37,852 nucleotides of DNA from Victivallales bacterium (GCA_017548425.1 JAFZAB010000079.1:1-37852), one strand, 5' to 3'. Counted from the stretch's first letter, positions 15,496 to 24,976 are shown. Made by a program: numbers and translations. Notes: generated by a model not told the origin, from the letters alone.

Positions 15496-18048
15496 ATGAA
15501 ATTTGCCCTCTTAAAAGGTTTGGTTATATTGGCAATTGCCGTTTACGCAAATGATTCAACCATAAATAAAAGGAGCGCTATGAAGACTTGGCCTGTATTG
15601 AAGCATTATGATCAGAATCATGTCTCGAAAATTGCCTTGCCATTGGGCGGCATTGGAACAGGCACGCTGTCGTTGGGCGGACGCGGCGATTTCCGCGACT
15701 GCGAAATCATGAACACGCCCGCGAAAGGCGCCATCGGCGTGGCGCTGAATTTCTGCGTACAGGCGCAACCTGAAGGCGGAAAGACATTTGCGAAATTGTT
15801 GGAAGGACCGTTCTCCGATTTCCAATACGAAGGGCCGTCGGGGGCGACCGCATGGAATCACGGCATGCCGCGTTTCCGCCATGTGACGTTTGACGCCGCC
15901 TATCCGTTCGGGCAGGTCAATCTGGAAGACGATGGCGCACCGCTTTCCGCCACCTTGCAGGCTTTCAATCCGCTCATTCCGGCGGATGCGGATGCGTCTG
16001 GCTTCCCAGTCGCCGTTTTGCGCTATGTGATTCGCAATAAGACAGATGCGCCTATGCCCGTTTCCGTCTGCGGCACAGCCAACAACTGCACAGGACAGGA
16101 CAAGGCTGGACAAGTGTGGAAAAACGTGTATGGCGCGACAGATGGTCTGCGCGGCATCACGATGTCGTCCGAAGGCGACAACGCGGGCGCGAACAGCGAT
16201 GGCGTTGTCGTTCTCGCGACGGCAGATGAGGGCGATCTGACATATCGCGAAGCATGGCTGAATCGTGGTTGGAATGTCCCGTTGCTGGACTTCTGGGATG
16301 ATTTCAGCGACGACGGCCGTTTGGAGAATCGTTCGAGCGTCAATAAATGGCAGAAATGCTCCCTCTGCCTGCGTAAAGTGATTCCCGCCAATGGCGAAGA
16401 GACGTTTACATTCATGTTGGCATGGCGTTTTCCGAACCGCCGCACATGGACGCCGCTGCCTGCTGATGCGCGGAAGGATATCAAGCCCGACAACGATCCA
16501 GACATCATCGGCAACTACTATTGCACACGCTTCCCGACGGCGTGGGCGGCAGCGGCCGAAATGGCCCGCCGCCTGCCGGAATTGGAGGCGCGTACGTTGG
16601 CGTTCGTCAATGCGTTCTGTGCATCGCCGTTGCCGCCGGAAGTCAAAGAAGCGGCTTTGTTCAATATTTCGACGTTGCGCACACAGACGGCCTTCCGCAC
16701 GGCGGATGGCAATTTCTTTGGCTGGGAAGGCTGCGGCAATTCGTGGGGCTCCTGCCATGGCTCGTGCACGCATGTGTGGAATTATGAACAGACAACGGCA
16801 TTTTTGTTTGGCGCGTTGGCGCGAAACATGCGTGAAACGGAATTCATGCATGCGACTCGTGACGACGGTTTCATGAGCTTCCGCGTCAACCTCCCGCTGG
16901 AACGTGCACAGCAGTCCTTCCTCGCGGCAGCGGACGGTCAGCTTGGCTGCATCATGAAAATCTATCGTGACTGGAAGCTCAGCGGCGATGACGAATTCCT
17001 TAAACGCTTGTGGCCCAACGTTCGCAAGGCCATGTCCTTCTGCTGGGTGCAAGGCGGTTGGGACGGCGACGCGGATGGCTCCATGGAGGGCTGCCAGCAT
17101 AACACGATGGATGTCGAATACTATGGTCCCAACGGCCAGATGCAGGGGTGGTATATTGGCGCGTTGCAATGTGCGGAACGCATGGCGAAGTATATGGGCG
17201 ACAACGAGTTCGCTGAGAAATGCGGAAAACTCGCCAAGGCCGCTGCGGACGTCATGGACAAGAAGTTGTTCAATGGTGACTTCTATGAACAGATCATCAT
17301 TCCGCCACATTCGCTAGATGCGATTCACAAAGGACTTAAGAGCGGCATGGGAACGAACGATCTGGAGCATCCGGACGCGCAGCTCGGCAAGGCGTGTCTC
17401 GTTGACCAATTGGTCGGCCCATATTTCTCCTTCATTCTTGGCCTGCCGGAACTTCTTGATCATGAGCATGTTAAGAAGACGCTCCAAACCATTTGGAAGT
17501 ACAATCGCCGTCAGGGCTTCCATGACCATTTCAACAACATGCGTTCCTTCGTGGGCGGCGACGATACGGCACTCTTGATGGCCTCTTATCCGCATGGCGA
17601 CCGTCCCGTCGTTCCGTTCCCGTACTTCTCGGAAGTCATGACGGGCTTCGAATATACGGCGGCCATCGGCATGCTCTACGCGGGACTGAAGGACGAAGGC
17701 CTGCAGGTCATTCGCGACATCCGTGCACGGTATGACGGACTGCACCGCAGTCCATTCAACGAGGCCGAATGCGGTCATCACTACGCCCGCGCGATGGCCG
17801 CCTGGGCTTCCGTGCTCGCGTTGACTGGTTACCACTACGACGGCACGACCGGCGAGATGGCGTTCACGGTCGGCGACGGCACGTGGTTCTGGTCCAACGG
17901 CAACGCCTTCGGCACACTGGCCGTGTTGGACGGCATGCTGAAGTTCACGGTCATCGAAGGCACCGTCAAGTTGGAGACGCTGCGCGTCAACGGCGTCGCC
18001 CACGACGTCCATCAGACGCTCCGCGCCGGCGAAGCGGTGAGGCTGTAA
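15496..18048 (+). CDS. GH116 beta-glucosidase / glucosylceramidase-like enzyme
   Basis: 850 residues from the chosen ATG at 15496, which gives a clean signal peptide (MKFALLKGLVILAIAVYA). A later ATG at 15580 has a much better Shine-Dalgarno (AAAAGGAG) and would give a cytoplasmic protein, so the start is open. The N-terminal beta-sandwich begins at KIALPLGGIGTGTLSLGGRG. The (alpha/alpha)6 barrel has E431 in VWNYEQ and D539 in HNTMDVEYYGPN; these match the nucleophile and acid/base of characterised GH116 enzymes. It cleaves beta-glucosides or beta-xylosides. The last codons are part of a 45-bp tandem duplication. Confidence 0.9.
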   Translation: MKFALLKGLVILAIAVYANDSTINKRSAMKTWPVLKHYDQNHVSKIALPLGGIGTGTLSLGGRGDFRDCEIMNTPAKGAIGVALNFCVQAQPEGGKTFAKLLEGPFSDFQYEGPSGATAWNHGMPRFRHVTFDAAYPFGQVNLEDDGAPLSATLQAFNPLIPADADASGFPVAVLRYVIRNKTDAPMPVSVCGTANNCTGQDKAGQVWKNVYGATDGLRGITMSSEGDNAGANSDGVVVLATADEGDLTYREAWLNRGWNVPLLDFWDDFSDDGRLENRSSVNKWQKCSLCLRKVIPANGEETFTFMLAWRFPNRRTWTPLPADARKDIKPDNDPDIIGNYYCTRFPTAWAAAAEMARRLPELEARTLAFVNAFCASPLPPEVKEAALFNISTLRTQTAFRTADGNFFGWEGCGNSWGSCHGSCTHVWNYEQTTAFLFGALARNMRETEFMHATRDDGFMSFRVNLPLERAQQSFLAAADGQLGCIMKIYRDWKLSGDDEFLKRLWPNVRKAMSFCWVQGGWDGDADGSMEGCQHNTMDVEYYGPNGQMQGWYIGALQCAERMAKYMGDNEFAEKCGKLAKAAADVMDKKLFNGDFYEQIIIPPHSLDAIHKGLKSGMGTNDLEHPDAQLGKACLVDQLVGPYFSFILGLPELLDHEHVKKTLQTIWKYNRRQGFHDHFNNMRSFVGGDDTALLMASYPHGDRPVVPFPYFSEVMTGFEYTAAIGMLYAGLKDEGLQVIRDIRARYDGLHRSPFNEAECGHHYARAMAAWASVLALTGYHYDGTTGEMAFTVGDGTWFWSNGNAFGTLAVLDGMLKFTVIEGTVKLETLRVNGVAHDVHQTLRAGEAVRL

Positions 18049-18125
18049 CGACGGCGTCCTCGCCGTTGAATGGGAGGAGCGGTGAGACTGTAACGACAGC
18101 GTCCTCGCCGTCGAATGGGAGGATG
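18036..18125 (+). repeat. 45-bp tandem duplication at the GH116 3' end
   Basis: Units 18036-18080 and 18081-18125 differ at a few bases. Each contains GTAACGAC, a GGCGTCCTCGCC-like palindromic core and GAATGGGAGGA. The first unit includes the stop codon. A related GGCGTCCCCGCCGTC core is found at 13281-13295. The rest of the gap to 18336 is AT-rich, with no gene I can support. Confidence 0.75.
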
Positions 18126-18336
18126 GTGCAGATGCGCTATCCTCCCGCTGATTATTTATTCAACCTATCCAGCTTGTAATCTTCATAAAAACATAGATAG
18201 TATATATAAGTAATATGTTGTTTCCTGAAAAGGACAAGATTTTAGAAAACATCAAGACTATTTGTCTGGAATAATGCCGTCTTGCTTGGAATGGCTTGTA
18301 ATTGAATTGTGTTGAGAAATTGGAATTATTTCTGGC

Positions 18337-19512
18337 ATGAAAAAGCTGAAAATAAGAAATTTTGGACCGCTGGCCGAAGCGAATCTTGATTTGGATCGGG
18401 TGAATTTGATTGTTGGCCTGCAGAGCTCAGGCAAAAGCTGCGCGTTGAAAACGGCATGCTATTGTTCGTGGGTCGAAAAACGTATAGAGTTAGCCCAGTC
18501 AGCAGATGCATTTAGCAAAGGAAGCGATTTCCTTGATAATCTTTGCGATTATCATAAGATGAAGGATTATATTTGTCCAGATACCTTCATTGAGTATGAA
18601 TCGCAGTGCGTGAAATTCGCATATGATCATGCTAAGCGGAAGTTTTCATTTAAATGGAAAAGAGCTCACTGGGATTATAAGCGTCCAAAAATATCGTATG
18701 TACCATCGGAGAGAAACTTGTTGGCCACTATTCCAATGTGGAGCAAGTTGCCGCTGGAAAGTGACAATCTGCTGGACTTCATGACAGATTGGGATGTCGC
18801 TCGAAAACAAATCAACCAAGTAAATAATATATTGGAATTGGGACTGTCATACCGTTATGATTCGAAATCCAATACGGATGCAATCATCATGCCTTCTGGC
18901 AATTCCATACGATTGACGGAAGGTTCAAGCGGAATGCAGTCGTTATTGCCGCTGTTTGTTCATTTGAATTATCTGTTTGATCCAAAATCGCGCGATCAAG
19001 ATGATTTAAGACAAAGTTACGAGCAAAAGGAAGAACGAAAACGGTTAGTGAAATTGATAGCTTCATATTTGCATGCTAAAAAGGATAAATCAAAAGATTC
19101 TGAACTTTTAAAAAGTACGACTTGGGAAGGACAGAACTTTTATTTCCGCAACATAGATGAGTGTGCTCGCTTTGATGAATTAGTCGATAATCATCTTGCA
19201 ACGCATCATAATGAGATATTTTTAGAGGAGCCTGAGAATAACCTGTTCCCCCCGACGCAATGTCAACTGGTCAACTGGCTTTTGGAGAAAATGTCTGAAA
19301 ACGACCGAAAAGACATGCTGTTTGTGGCGACACATAGTCCATACGTACTGAACCAGTTCATAAAGGAATATACGGAAGGATTACGGCTTTTCATCACCCA
19401 TCCAGATGCCAAGTCTGGCAAATATATAATCAAACAACTTTCCGATGATGATGTTAGGGAAATCTATGGAAATGGCATAGATCTGTTTTTCAACTTTGAG
19501 GCCTATCGATGA
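18337..19512 (+). CDS. AAA/ABC-type ATPase of OLD-like (AAA_15/AAA_21) family
   Basis: 391 residues. Walker A is GLQSSGKS at 27-34, an ABC-signature-like LTEGSSGMQSL lies in the middle, Walker B is FLEEPENNLFP with E297/E298, and the H-loop is VATHSPYV. Between the Walker motifs is a long helical insertion, as in SMC/OLD-type ATPases. There is no fused nuclease domain; the following gene starts in a 4-bp ATGA overlap and encodes a small TOPRIM-like protein. Split ATPase/TOPRIM pairs occur in anti-phage systems such as PARIS, where AriA is an AAA15-type ATPase and AriB is TOPRIM-like. I infer a defence role. No known system is matched with certainty. Confidence 0.85.
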   Translation: MKKLKIRNFGPLAEANLDLDRVNLIVGLQSSGKSCALKTACYCSWVEKRIELAQSADAFSKGSDFLDNLCDYHKMKDYICPDTFIEYESQCVKFAYDHAKRKFSFKWKRAHWDYKRPKISYVPSERNLLATIPMWSKLPLESDNLLDFMTDWDVARKQINQVNNILELGLSYRYDSKSNTDAIIMPSGNSIRLTEGSSGMQSLLPLFVHLNYLFDPKSRDQDDLRQSYEQKEERKRLVKLIASYLHAKKDKSKDSELLKSTTWEGQNFYFRNIDECARFDELVDNHLATHHNEIFLEEPENNLFPPTQCQLVNWLLEKMSENDRKDMLFVATHSPYVLNQFIKEYTEGLRLFITHPDAKSGKYIIKQLSDDDVREIYGNGIDLFFNFEAYR

Positions 19513-20040
19513 GCATCAAATATCCCAACATCATGACGGAGTGCAATGTCGATACGAATGTGGTTTCGTATCTGATGCATGGTGCTGTCAATCACCAGAG
19601 TACGTGTAATGATGTTGCGAAAACAATACGGTTAAAATTCCGTGACAGGTTTGCCATCGGCATCATTGATGACGACAAAAGGGGAGTGGCTTATTTGAAT
19701 GAATGTGAGGCAATCACTTCATCAAAACATCTATGTGTTTGGAAACATCATGAGTTGCATCATTATATGATTACGGTAGGACCGGCAATGGGATGGTTTC
19801 ATTTGGGATTGCGCGGAAGAACTAAGCATTAGTCCAGAAAAGTTCAATCTCCCGGCAGAATTTTGGGCCTTCAAGAATCGTATGAAAAAGAAAACATCCA
19901 ATGCGGATCCAGATATACGGAGATTGGTAAAAGCAATCAGTGGCAATCTGGAACTCGTTGCGTTTCAGAAACTGCTGCTGTATCTAAAAGACAATACCTA
20001 CCAATCAAAACGTGACAATATCGTTCGTATTTTCGAATAA
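19509..20040 (+). pseudogene. TOPRIM-like partner of the ATPase, interrupted by a one-base frameshift
   Basis: The first 94 codons read on from the ATG that overlaps the ATPase stop. They contain E11 in IMTECNVD and a DDD at 54-56 in IGIIDDDKRG, an arrangement typical of TOPRIM-like metal sites. The starting frame then runs out of protein-like sequence and stops at 19832. The +1 frame from 19792 continues with DGFIWDCAEELSISPEKF and on to VRIFE and a stop at 20038-20040. Removing one G from the GGG at 19790-19792 joins the two into a 176-residue protein. It may be a sequencing error, a real disabling mutation or a frameshift-controlled effector. The TOPRIM assignment is motif-level inference. 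Confidence 0.65.
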
Positions 20041-20088
20041 TCAATGGAATAATTCCGTTGGTTACATGGTCATGGAAAAGGCAAGACA

Positions 20089-21489
20089 TCATGCCTGTCC
20101 AACAAGTTCATGCAGATCCAGCAGAATAACATGGTTGTTTTTCTTGGCTTCTTCAAGAACGGCTTCCGTAAAACCGCTCTTGGAGAACAGCACATACCAT
20201 GAATTGCCTTTTCTATGGGAGAAGATATCTGCTTTCTTCTGTAATTCACGCAATATTTGTATTCCTGCCTTTTCTTTTTGCCATTTGCATTCACAGAACA
20301 GATAATCGTCTCCATCTTTGGCGATGATGTCTATTTCCACTTGGGAACGATCGGTTGGATTGGTTCCCCACCATCGACCGATTTCCGTAAATAGAATAGG
20401 CAGTTCTCCACGACTGTTTTTCCAAAGCAAATATTCACGGCATATCCGTTCAAAGACTGTTCCCATATAGTCTGAATATGTATTGGCAATTGTCCTTGTC
20501 CAAATGATGTCACGAGCGCCTGTTTCAACGAGAATCCTGTTACTGAACACATAGCGATACCAGAAGCGGAACATGAAATCGGCAATCCGGTAGATGGTTT
20601 TGCGGGACGATTCCTTTTCACCGAATGGTGTCTCCTTGTAGATAATTCCCAATTCGCAAAGGGTATTGATATATTTGAGGCATTTTGGGGAAGGTTCGCT
20701 GATTTTTGTCGCGATTTCATTTGCCTTGGAGGCTCCGCAGGCAATGGCAGCAATGATGGCATTGTAAATGCCAGGCTCCTGAACTTCCTGCCTTAACAGT
20801 AGTAATGGTTCTTCATAAAGATAGGCCGTTGTCCGAAGATAGCTGTCTTTGATGTTCGTCTCAAAGCTCTTATGACTTGAAATCTGGGCAAGATACATTG
20901 CCGTGCCACCGTATGCACCATATAGTTTCAGCTTGTCCTCAGCAGAAAAGCCATTCATAAAACGCAGACTTGTTCGGTAATCGAACGATTTCAAATGGAA
21001 CTGTGCTGTCCTACGACCAAATATTGGACTTTTCGAACCTAACACTTTCTTTTCCATGAAGCTCATGTAACTGCCGCATAGCACGATGAAAAGCCGTCCG
21101 TCACGCAAAACATGGTCGATGACATGCTGAAACATGGAAAGAATCGCCATGTCCTGTTTGGCAAGATAGGGGAATTCGTCAAAGATCAAAACCAGCCGTT
21201 GACCATTTTGGCGTTGATGGATATACATTAACGCTTTCTCCCAAGAGGCAAATGGCTCTAATGTGTCTTCATGGTAGTGTTGAAATATTAGATTGGAGAA
21301 TTTCTCAAGGTTCAGTTTATCATTGCTTTGCTCAGCCGGAAAGAAAATCGCCTCCTTGTCTCTGCAGAATTCATTCAGCAATGTCGTTTTCCCGACACGT
21401 CGCCGCCCGTACATGACGACCAGTTGGAATGCATCCTCTGTGTACAGGGCATTCAGCTCGTCTAGCTCTGATTCTCTGCCGATGAACAT
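20089..21489 (-). CDS. Archaeal-type ATPase with C-terminal PD-(D/E)XK-like domain (DUF234 family)
   Basis: 466 residues from the ATG at 21489, chosen because GGAG lies 7 nt upstream; an ATG 12 nt earlier would overlap that site. FIGRESELDELNALY opens the PF01637-type ATPase. Walker A is GRRRVGKTT (28-36), with Walker B-like LVLIFDEFPYL. A winged helix about 260-320 precedes the C-terminal nuclease-fold region with EIDIIAK and FCECKW (D and E-x-K). The family is common in bacteria and archaea but has no settled function; links to mobile elements and stress are suspected. It converges on the TOPRIM-like gene (48 bp gap). Confidence 0.85.
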   Translation of the reverse strand: MFIGRESELDELNALYTEDAFQLVVMYGRRRVGKTTLLNEFCRDKEAIFFPAEQSNDKLNLEKFSNLIFQHYHEDTLEPFASWEKALMYIHQRQNGQRLVLIFDEFPYLAKQDMAILSMFQHVIDHVLRDGRLFIVLCGSYMSFMEKKVLGSKSPIFGRRTAQFHLKSFDYRTSLRFMNGFSAEDKLKLYGAYGGTAMYLAQISSHKSFETNIKDSYLRTTAYLYEEPLLLLRQEVQEPGIYNAIIAAIACGASKANEIATKISEPSPKCLKYINTLCELGIIYKETPFGEKESSRKTIYRIADFMFRFWYRYVFSNRILVETGARDIIWTRTIANTYSDYMGTVFERICREYLLWKNSRGELPILFTEIGRWWGTNPTDRSQVEIDIIAKDGDDYLFCECKWQKEKAGIQILRELQKKADIFSHRKGNSWYVLFSKSGFTEAVLEEAKKNNHVILLDLHELVGQA

Positions 21490-21505
21490 GATTTTCTCCA
21501 TTTAA

Positions 21506-21536
21506 TTAACTTTAAAGTAAATTACTTGAAAGTTAA
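21506..21536. promoter_or_regulatory. Inverted repeat upstream of the ATPase gene
   Basis: TTAACTTTAAAGT (21506-21518) and ACTTGAAAGTTAA (21524-21536) pair with one mismatch around a 5-bp spacer, 17 bp upstream of the 21489 start. It has the look of an operator for a dimeric repressor, possibly autoregulatory. Confidence 0.45.
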
Positions 21537-21681
21537 CTATAATCTAAAATGGTAGTTTTTCAAGTGAAATGGCATTGCATCCCTAACATAAAAAGCGAAA
21601 TAGAGCAGCATTTTCCAGCCTTTGTCTTGAAAGAAAACGATTGTTTAAAGTGTTTTTTTGAAAAAATCGCATTTTCATAAC

Positions 21682-21710
21682 TTGTTTTTTTCGGGGGGGG
21701 ATATTATAAT
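21682..21710 (+). promoter_or_regulatory. Promoter with homopolymeric spacer upstream of the ankyrin gene
   Basis: TTGTTT (21682-21687) and a perfect TATAAT (21705-21710) are separated by exactly 17 bp. The -35/spacer region contains T7 (21685-21691) and G8 (21693-21700). Slippage in either tract would move the spacer off 17 bp, so the promoter may be phase-variable. It is 118 bp from the start codon, in the 338-bp gap 21490-21827; I see nothing else in that gap beyond the inverted repeat. Confidence 0.6.
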
Positions 21711-21827
21711 AGTCATACGAATTGTCATAAGATGATGTTAGACATTGTCATTGCGAGAATTAATGTATGTCCAGATGACCGAGTTGTAGTATAGAGGCAT
21801 TTGTAATTTAAGATCAAGGAGAAGGTA

Positions 21828-24818
21828 ATGAAAAGGGTAAGGATGAACTGGATGCTGAAATGGCTTGTCACCGCTGTCATTATTATCTCATGTCTGCCGT
21901 GCCATGTCGGATATACACAGACACGAAAAGTTCAGAGTTGGGAAGATGTCTTCCGCCAAATGCAAATCAAACAGGCTGTGGACAAGGCTGAGAAGGATAT
22001 GCGCCGTCGCGGAAAGTTGATGATGGATCTAGAACGGGAGCATCCTGATTTGGAGAAACTTGGAAAGGCGTATGAGAAAGCGGAGGAAGCTTTTGAAGCC
22101 GCTCAGTTGAAAGTGACGGAAACTGATGAATACAAGAAGCTTCAAGAGCGTTTGGCGCAATCTGAGAAAGAATATGAAGAACTTTTGGAACGCCGTGAAA
22201 AGGATTCGAAAGTCAGTGAAAAGGAAGTGTATGTCAAAAGCGGGCAAGTGAGCGCCCTTAGTCGGCAACTACGTGTCATGGCTACTTCGGCGGAAGCCGT
22301 GAAGCCATTGTATGATGCCATGCAGCAGGCAGGGCTTGCGTATCGTTCGCGTTTGAGAGAACTGACAAAATCGTGGTCTGAAGATGAACGTGCGTTAGTC
22401 ATGCGGGAGATGGAAAGTGTTATTTTTCTGCAGCCTGAGACAACTGCTGATTTCAGTTATTTGTTCAAAGATATGAGCCAGGCGGTGCCTCGGGGGGAAT
22501 TCAACAAGAATTACAATCGCGAACTTAAGGAGGTGTTGAAAAAGGAGAATCCGCAATCAGACCCGTTGTTTGCCGATTATGTGGCTGATTGGGAATCGAT
22601 GCCGGAATCAATGACTACGCCCCCCCTTGGTAAGGCAAAGGATGGCGAAGAAGATGTTCTTCGTGATTTCTGCCGTCTGCTTGTGCAGGCAAAGACACAG
22701 ACTATTAAGGCGAAAGAGGATGTGAAACAGTGGTCTCTGCAACTAAAAAAGGTGTATGACAGGACAGATTCTGGCAGTGTGACACGGCTGATGGTGGGCA
22801 TTGGCTTGAAGTCGTCTGACGAAACCGGATGGCGAAGATACATTAGGGCTTTGACTGAATATGTCTCTAAAAACAAAACGCTTCCATCCCTGTTCCAGTA
22901 TATTTCGGAATACATTCCTGATTCCAGTGATGAAAATGGTCCCTGGTTGCTTTTGAAGAAGAGCCTTGAGGCTGAAGGAGGCTCATACGACCTGTGGCTA
23001 CGGCATATTCTCACTGCCTATGAAGCGCTAAACAAGGGATGGACTGCGCGTGGCGCCGGAACTAGTGATACCGTAACGAATAGTGGATGGGAAACTTACG
23101 GCGAATGCATGAAAATAGCGACAAAGGAAGCAGAAGCCGCCATCGCCATCCATCCAGACTGGACTGTTGGCTACCAAGTGCTCTTCCATGCCAATTTGGG
23201 AGAGAATGAGTTGATACTAAAGTATTTCGCTCAGATATGCAAGTATCGTCCCGATTGTCCGAATCTTTATGATACAGTGATTTGGACTCTTCTGCCGCGT
23301 TGGTGCGGTTCCCATGCGGAGATGGAGGCGCTGGCGAAGGCCTGCATGGAGACGAGACGCTATGATACGTGCATTCCTTCCATCGGCTTCTGCCTGTTGG
23401 GAATGGTATCGTGGGATGACGATATTTGCCAATGGAATCGTTGCTACCGTTTGGAATGGTTGCAACCATTGGCGGACGAGCTGTTCAAGGAGCGTATTTC
23501 CCGTAAATACCCGCGTGATTTGCGACTGGACTATGCGATGTTCCTGATAGCCGCTGGACGATATGACGAGGCGAAAAAAATCATTGAAGTGGCCGGTGGC
23601 GTCGATGCAATTGTGAATAAGGGAGGGGTGCCGGCATGGAATCCGCACTCGACGCTTGGAAATTGGTATCCGAAAACGGCATGGTGGAATCGTTCTCCAT
23701 TCACATATCATTATACTATCTTCACTGGTGAACATGGCGAATTTCTGCAAGAACTCGAACATTTGGCGGTGAATGACGGGCGTCCAGCAGAAGCCGCCGC
23801 TCGTTTGAAGAATTTCCTGAAAATACATGAATTGGAGAAGGAAAAACGTGCCTATCTAGTCGATTGGTATGGGCGGTTGCTACTTCCAGGGGGGACACAA
23901 AGCGGATTCTTTTTGTTTTTTGACGAGAGCAGGAATCATTATGTATGGAAGAGCGCCTTCCAGTTGACATTGACGAAGGATTGCCCTGATATTGCAGCTG
24001 AAATGCTGAAACTGGGCTATAATTATTCGGAAGGAGAAGCGTATCCAGGGGCGACGGCGATTTATCTTGCAAGTATCGGCTCTTTGCCGGAAACCATCAA
24101 ATTACTCAAAGACGCGGGCGACCCATTAAATCGTCCTGAACCGCAAGAAGGACGTCAGCCAATACATATTGCCGCCTATCAATACAATCCGACCATGCTG
24201 AAATGCCTGATTGAACTGGGCTGTGACGTGAATGCCGTTGACAATGGCCACCACACGCCGCTTCAAATGGCTTCCGCCAATAGCACGACGGAAAGCGTGG
24301 AATTGTTGCTGAAGGCAGGTGCCACGGTCGAATTACCAGACTATGACGGCGACACGGCATTAATCATCGCCTGTCAGAACGGCAGCAGGGAAAATGTAAT
24401 CAATCTTCTGTTGGACCATGCCAAAGATGTCAATCTCGCCAACCGAAGCGGCATGACGGCATTGCACTATGCCGTGCAGCGTAATTATTCCAACGCTTGC
24501 ATTGAGCATTTTCTCAAAGTTGGTGCGGATATTCTGGCAGGTGATAGATCGGGAAAGATGGCGTATGACTATGCCAAAGACGCAGGGCGAAGTGATCTTG
24601 AAGGGCTTCTGAAGCCACCGAAAGACGCTGAACCGAGGCCGCCGAAAATGCAAGGGATACCCGATCGTCCGATAAAAGCGCCTAAAACAGTTGCAAAGCC
24701 TGACAAGAACTGGCTGTTGCTTTTGTGTGATTCAAAAGTCATAGTTTTGGCGATTGTGATCTTGATTGTCTTGGTTGGCGGAGGATTTGCACTGCTTCGC
24801 AAACGTAAGAAAGGTTGA
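21828..24818 (+). CDS. Large membrane-anchored ankyrin-repeat protein
   Basis: 996 residues with a strong AAGGAGAAGGT before the ATG. An N-terminal signal/anchor segment (8-30, MLKWLVTAVIIISCLPC) is followed by a charged coiled-coil about 35-130. A helical, TPR-like region spans about 200-640 (for example LRLDYAMFLIAAGRYDEAKKII). About five ankyrin repeats cover 735-930, with RQPIHIAAYQYNPTMLKCLIELG and TALHYAVQRNY. A proline/lysine linker then leads to a C-terminal membrane helix (VIVLAIVILIVLVGGG) and RKRKKG. The bulk therefore probably lies outside the cytoplasm. The partner is unknown. A C7 run at 22620-22626 inside the gene is a possible slippage site. It may be under the homopolymer-spaced promoter at 21682-21710. 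Confidence 0.8.
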   Translation: MKRVRMNWMLKWLVTAVIIISCLPCHVGYTQTRKVQSWEDVFRQMQIKQAVDKAEKDMRRRGKLMMDLEREHPDLEKLGKAYEKAEEAFEAAQLKVTETDEYKKLQERLAQSEKEYEELLERREKDSKVSEKEVYVKSGQVSALSRQLRVMATSAEAVKPLYDAMQQAGLAYRSRLRELTKSWSEDERALVMREMESVIFLQPETTADFSYLFKDMSQAVPRGEFNKNYNRELKEVLKKENPQSDPLFADYVADWESMPESMTTPPLGKAKDGEEDVLRDFCRLLVQAKTQTIKAKEDVKQWSLQLKKVYDRTDSGSVTRLMVGIGLKSSDETGWRRYIRALTEYVSKNKTLPSLFQYISEYIPDSSDENGPWLLLKKSLEAEGGSYDLWLRHILTAYEALNKGWTARGAGTSDTVTNSGWETYGECMKIATKEAEAAIAIHPDWTVGYQVLFHANLGENELILKYFAQICKYRPDCPNLYDTVIWTLLPRWCGSHAEMEALAKACMETRRYDTCIPSIGFCLLGMVSWDDDICQWNRCYRLEWLQPLADELFKERISRKYPRDLRLDYAMFLIAAGRYDEAKKIIEVAGGVDAIVNKGGVPAWNPHSTLGNWYPKTAWWNRSPFTYHYTIFTGEHGEFLQELEHLAVNDGRPAEAAARLKNFLKIHELEKEKRAYLVDWYGRLLLPGGTQSGFFLFFDESRNHYVWKSAFQLTLTKDCPDIAAEMLKLGYNYSEGEAYPGATAIYLASIGSLPETIKLLKDAGDPLNRPEPQEGRQPIHIAAYQYNPTMLKCLIELGCDVNAVDNGHHTPLQMASANSTTESVELLLKAGATVELPDYDGDTALIIACQNGSRENVINLLLDHAKDVNLANRSGMTALHYAVQRNYSNACIEHFLKVGADILAGDRSGKMAYDYAKDAGRSDLEGLLKPPKDAEPRPPKMQGIPDRPIKAPKTVAKPDKNWLLLLCDSKVIVLAIVILIVLVGGGFALLRKRKKG

Positions 24819-24861
24819 TTTACATTTGAAAATGACATGAAAAAGCCTGTGGCATCTATTG

Positions 24862-24976
24862 AGTATTTTCAAACTGAATTTATTATCATATTTGCTAAAG
24901 TGGACACTATAAGGATAAAGGACATGAAGGAGGTAGTTCTTAGATGAGTATGGTGATAATTTATGCTTGAAAATAC
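24862..24976 (+). repeat. Duplicated leader sequence, copy 1
   Basis: A ~115-bp segment running from AGTATTTTCAA to GCTTGAAAATACT that recurs as two blocks at 27481-27528 and 27728-27796. The second block aligns over about 65 bp with six mismatches, and it includes GGATAAAGGACATGAAGG and AGGTAGT. It precedes the lipoprotein gene at 25120. The gap 24819-25119 contains nothing else I can support. Confidence 0.8.

Noticed and set aside
15556..17310. Long minus-strand open frame opposite GH116
   Set aside because: Arises from GC-rich third positions of the real plus-strand gene. It lacks a start signal and any recognisable domain, and is histidine/arginine-rich, as typical of antisense frames.
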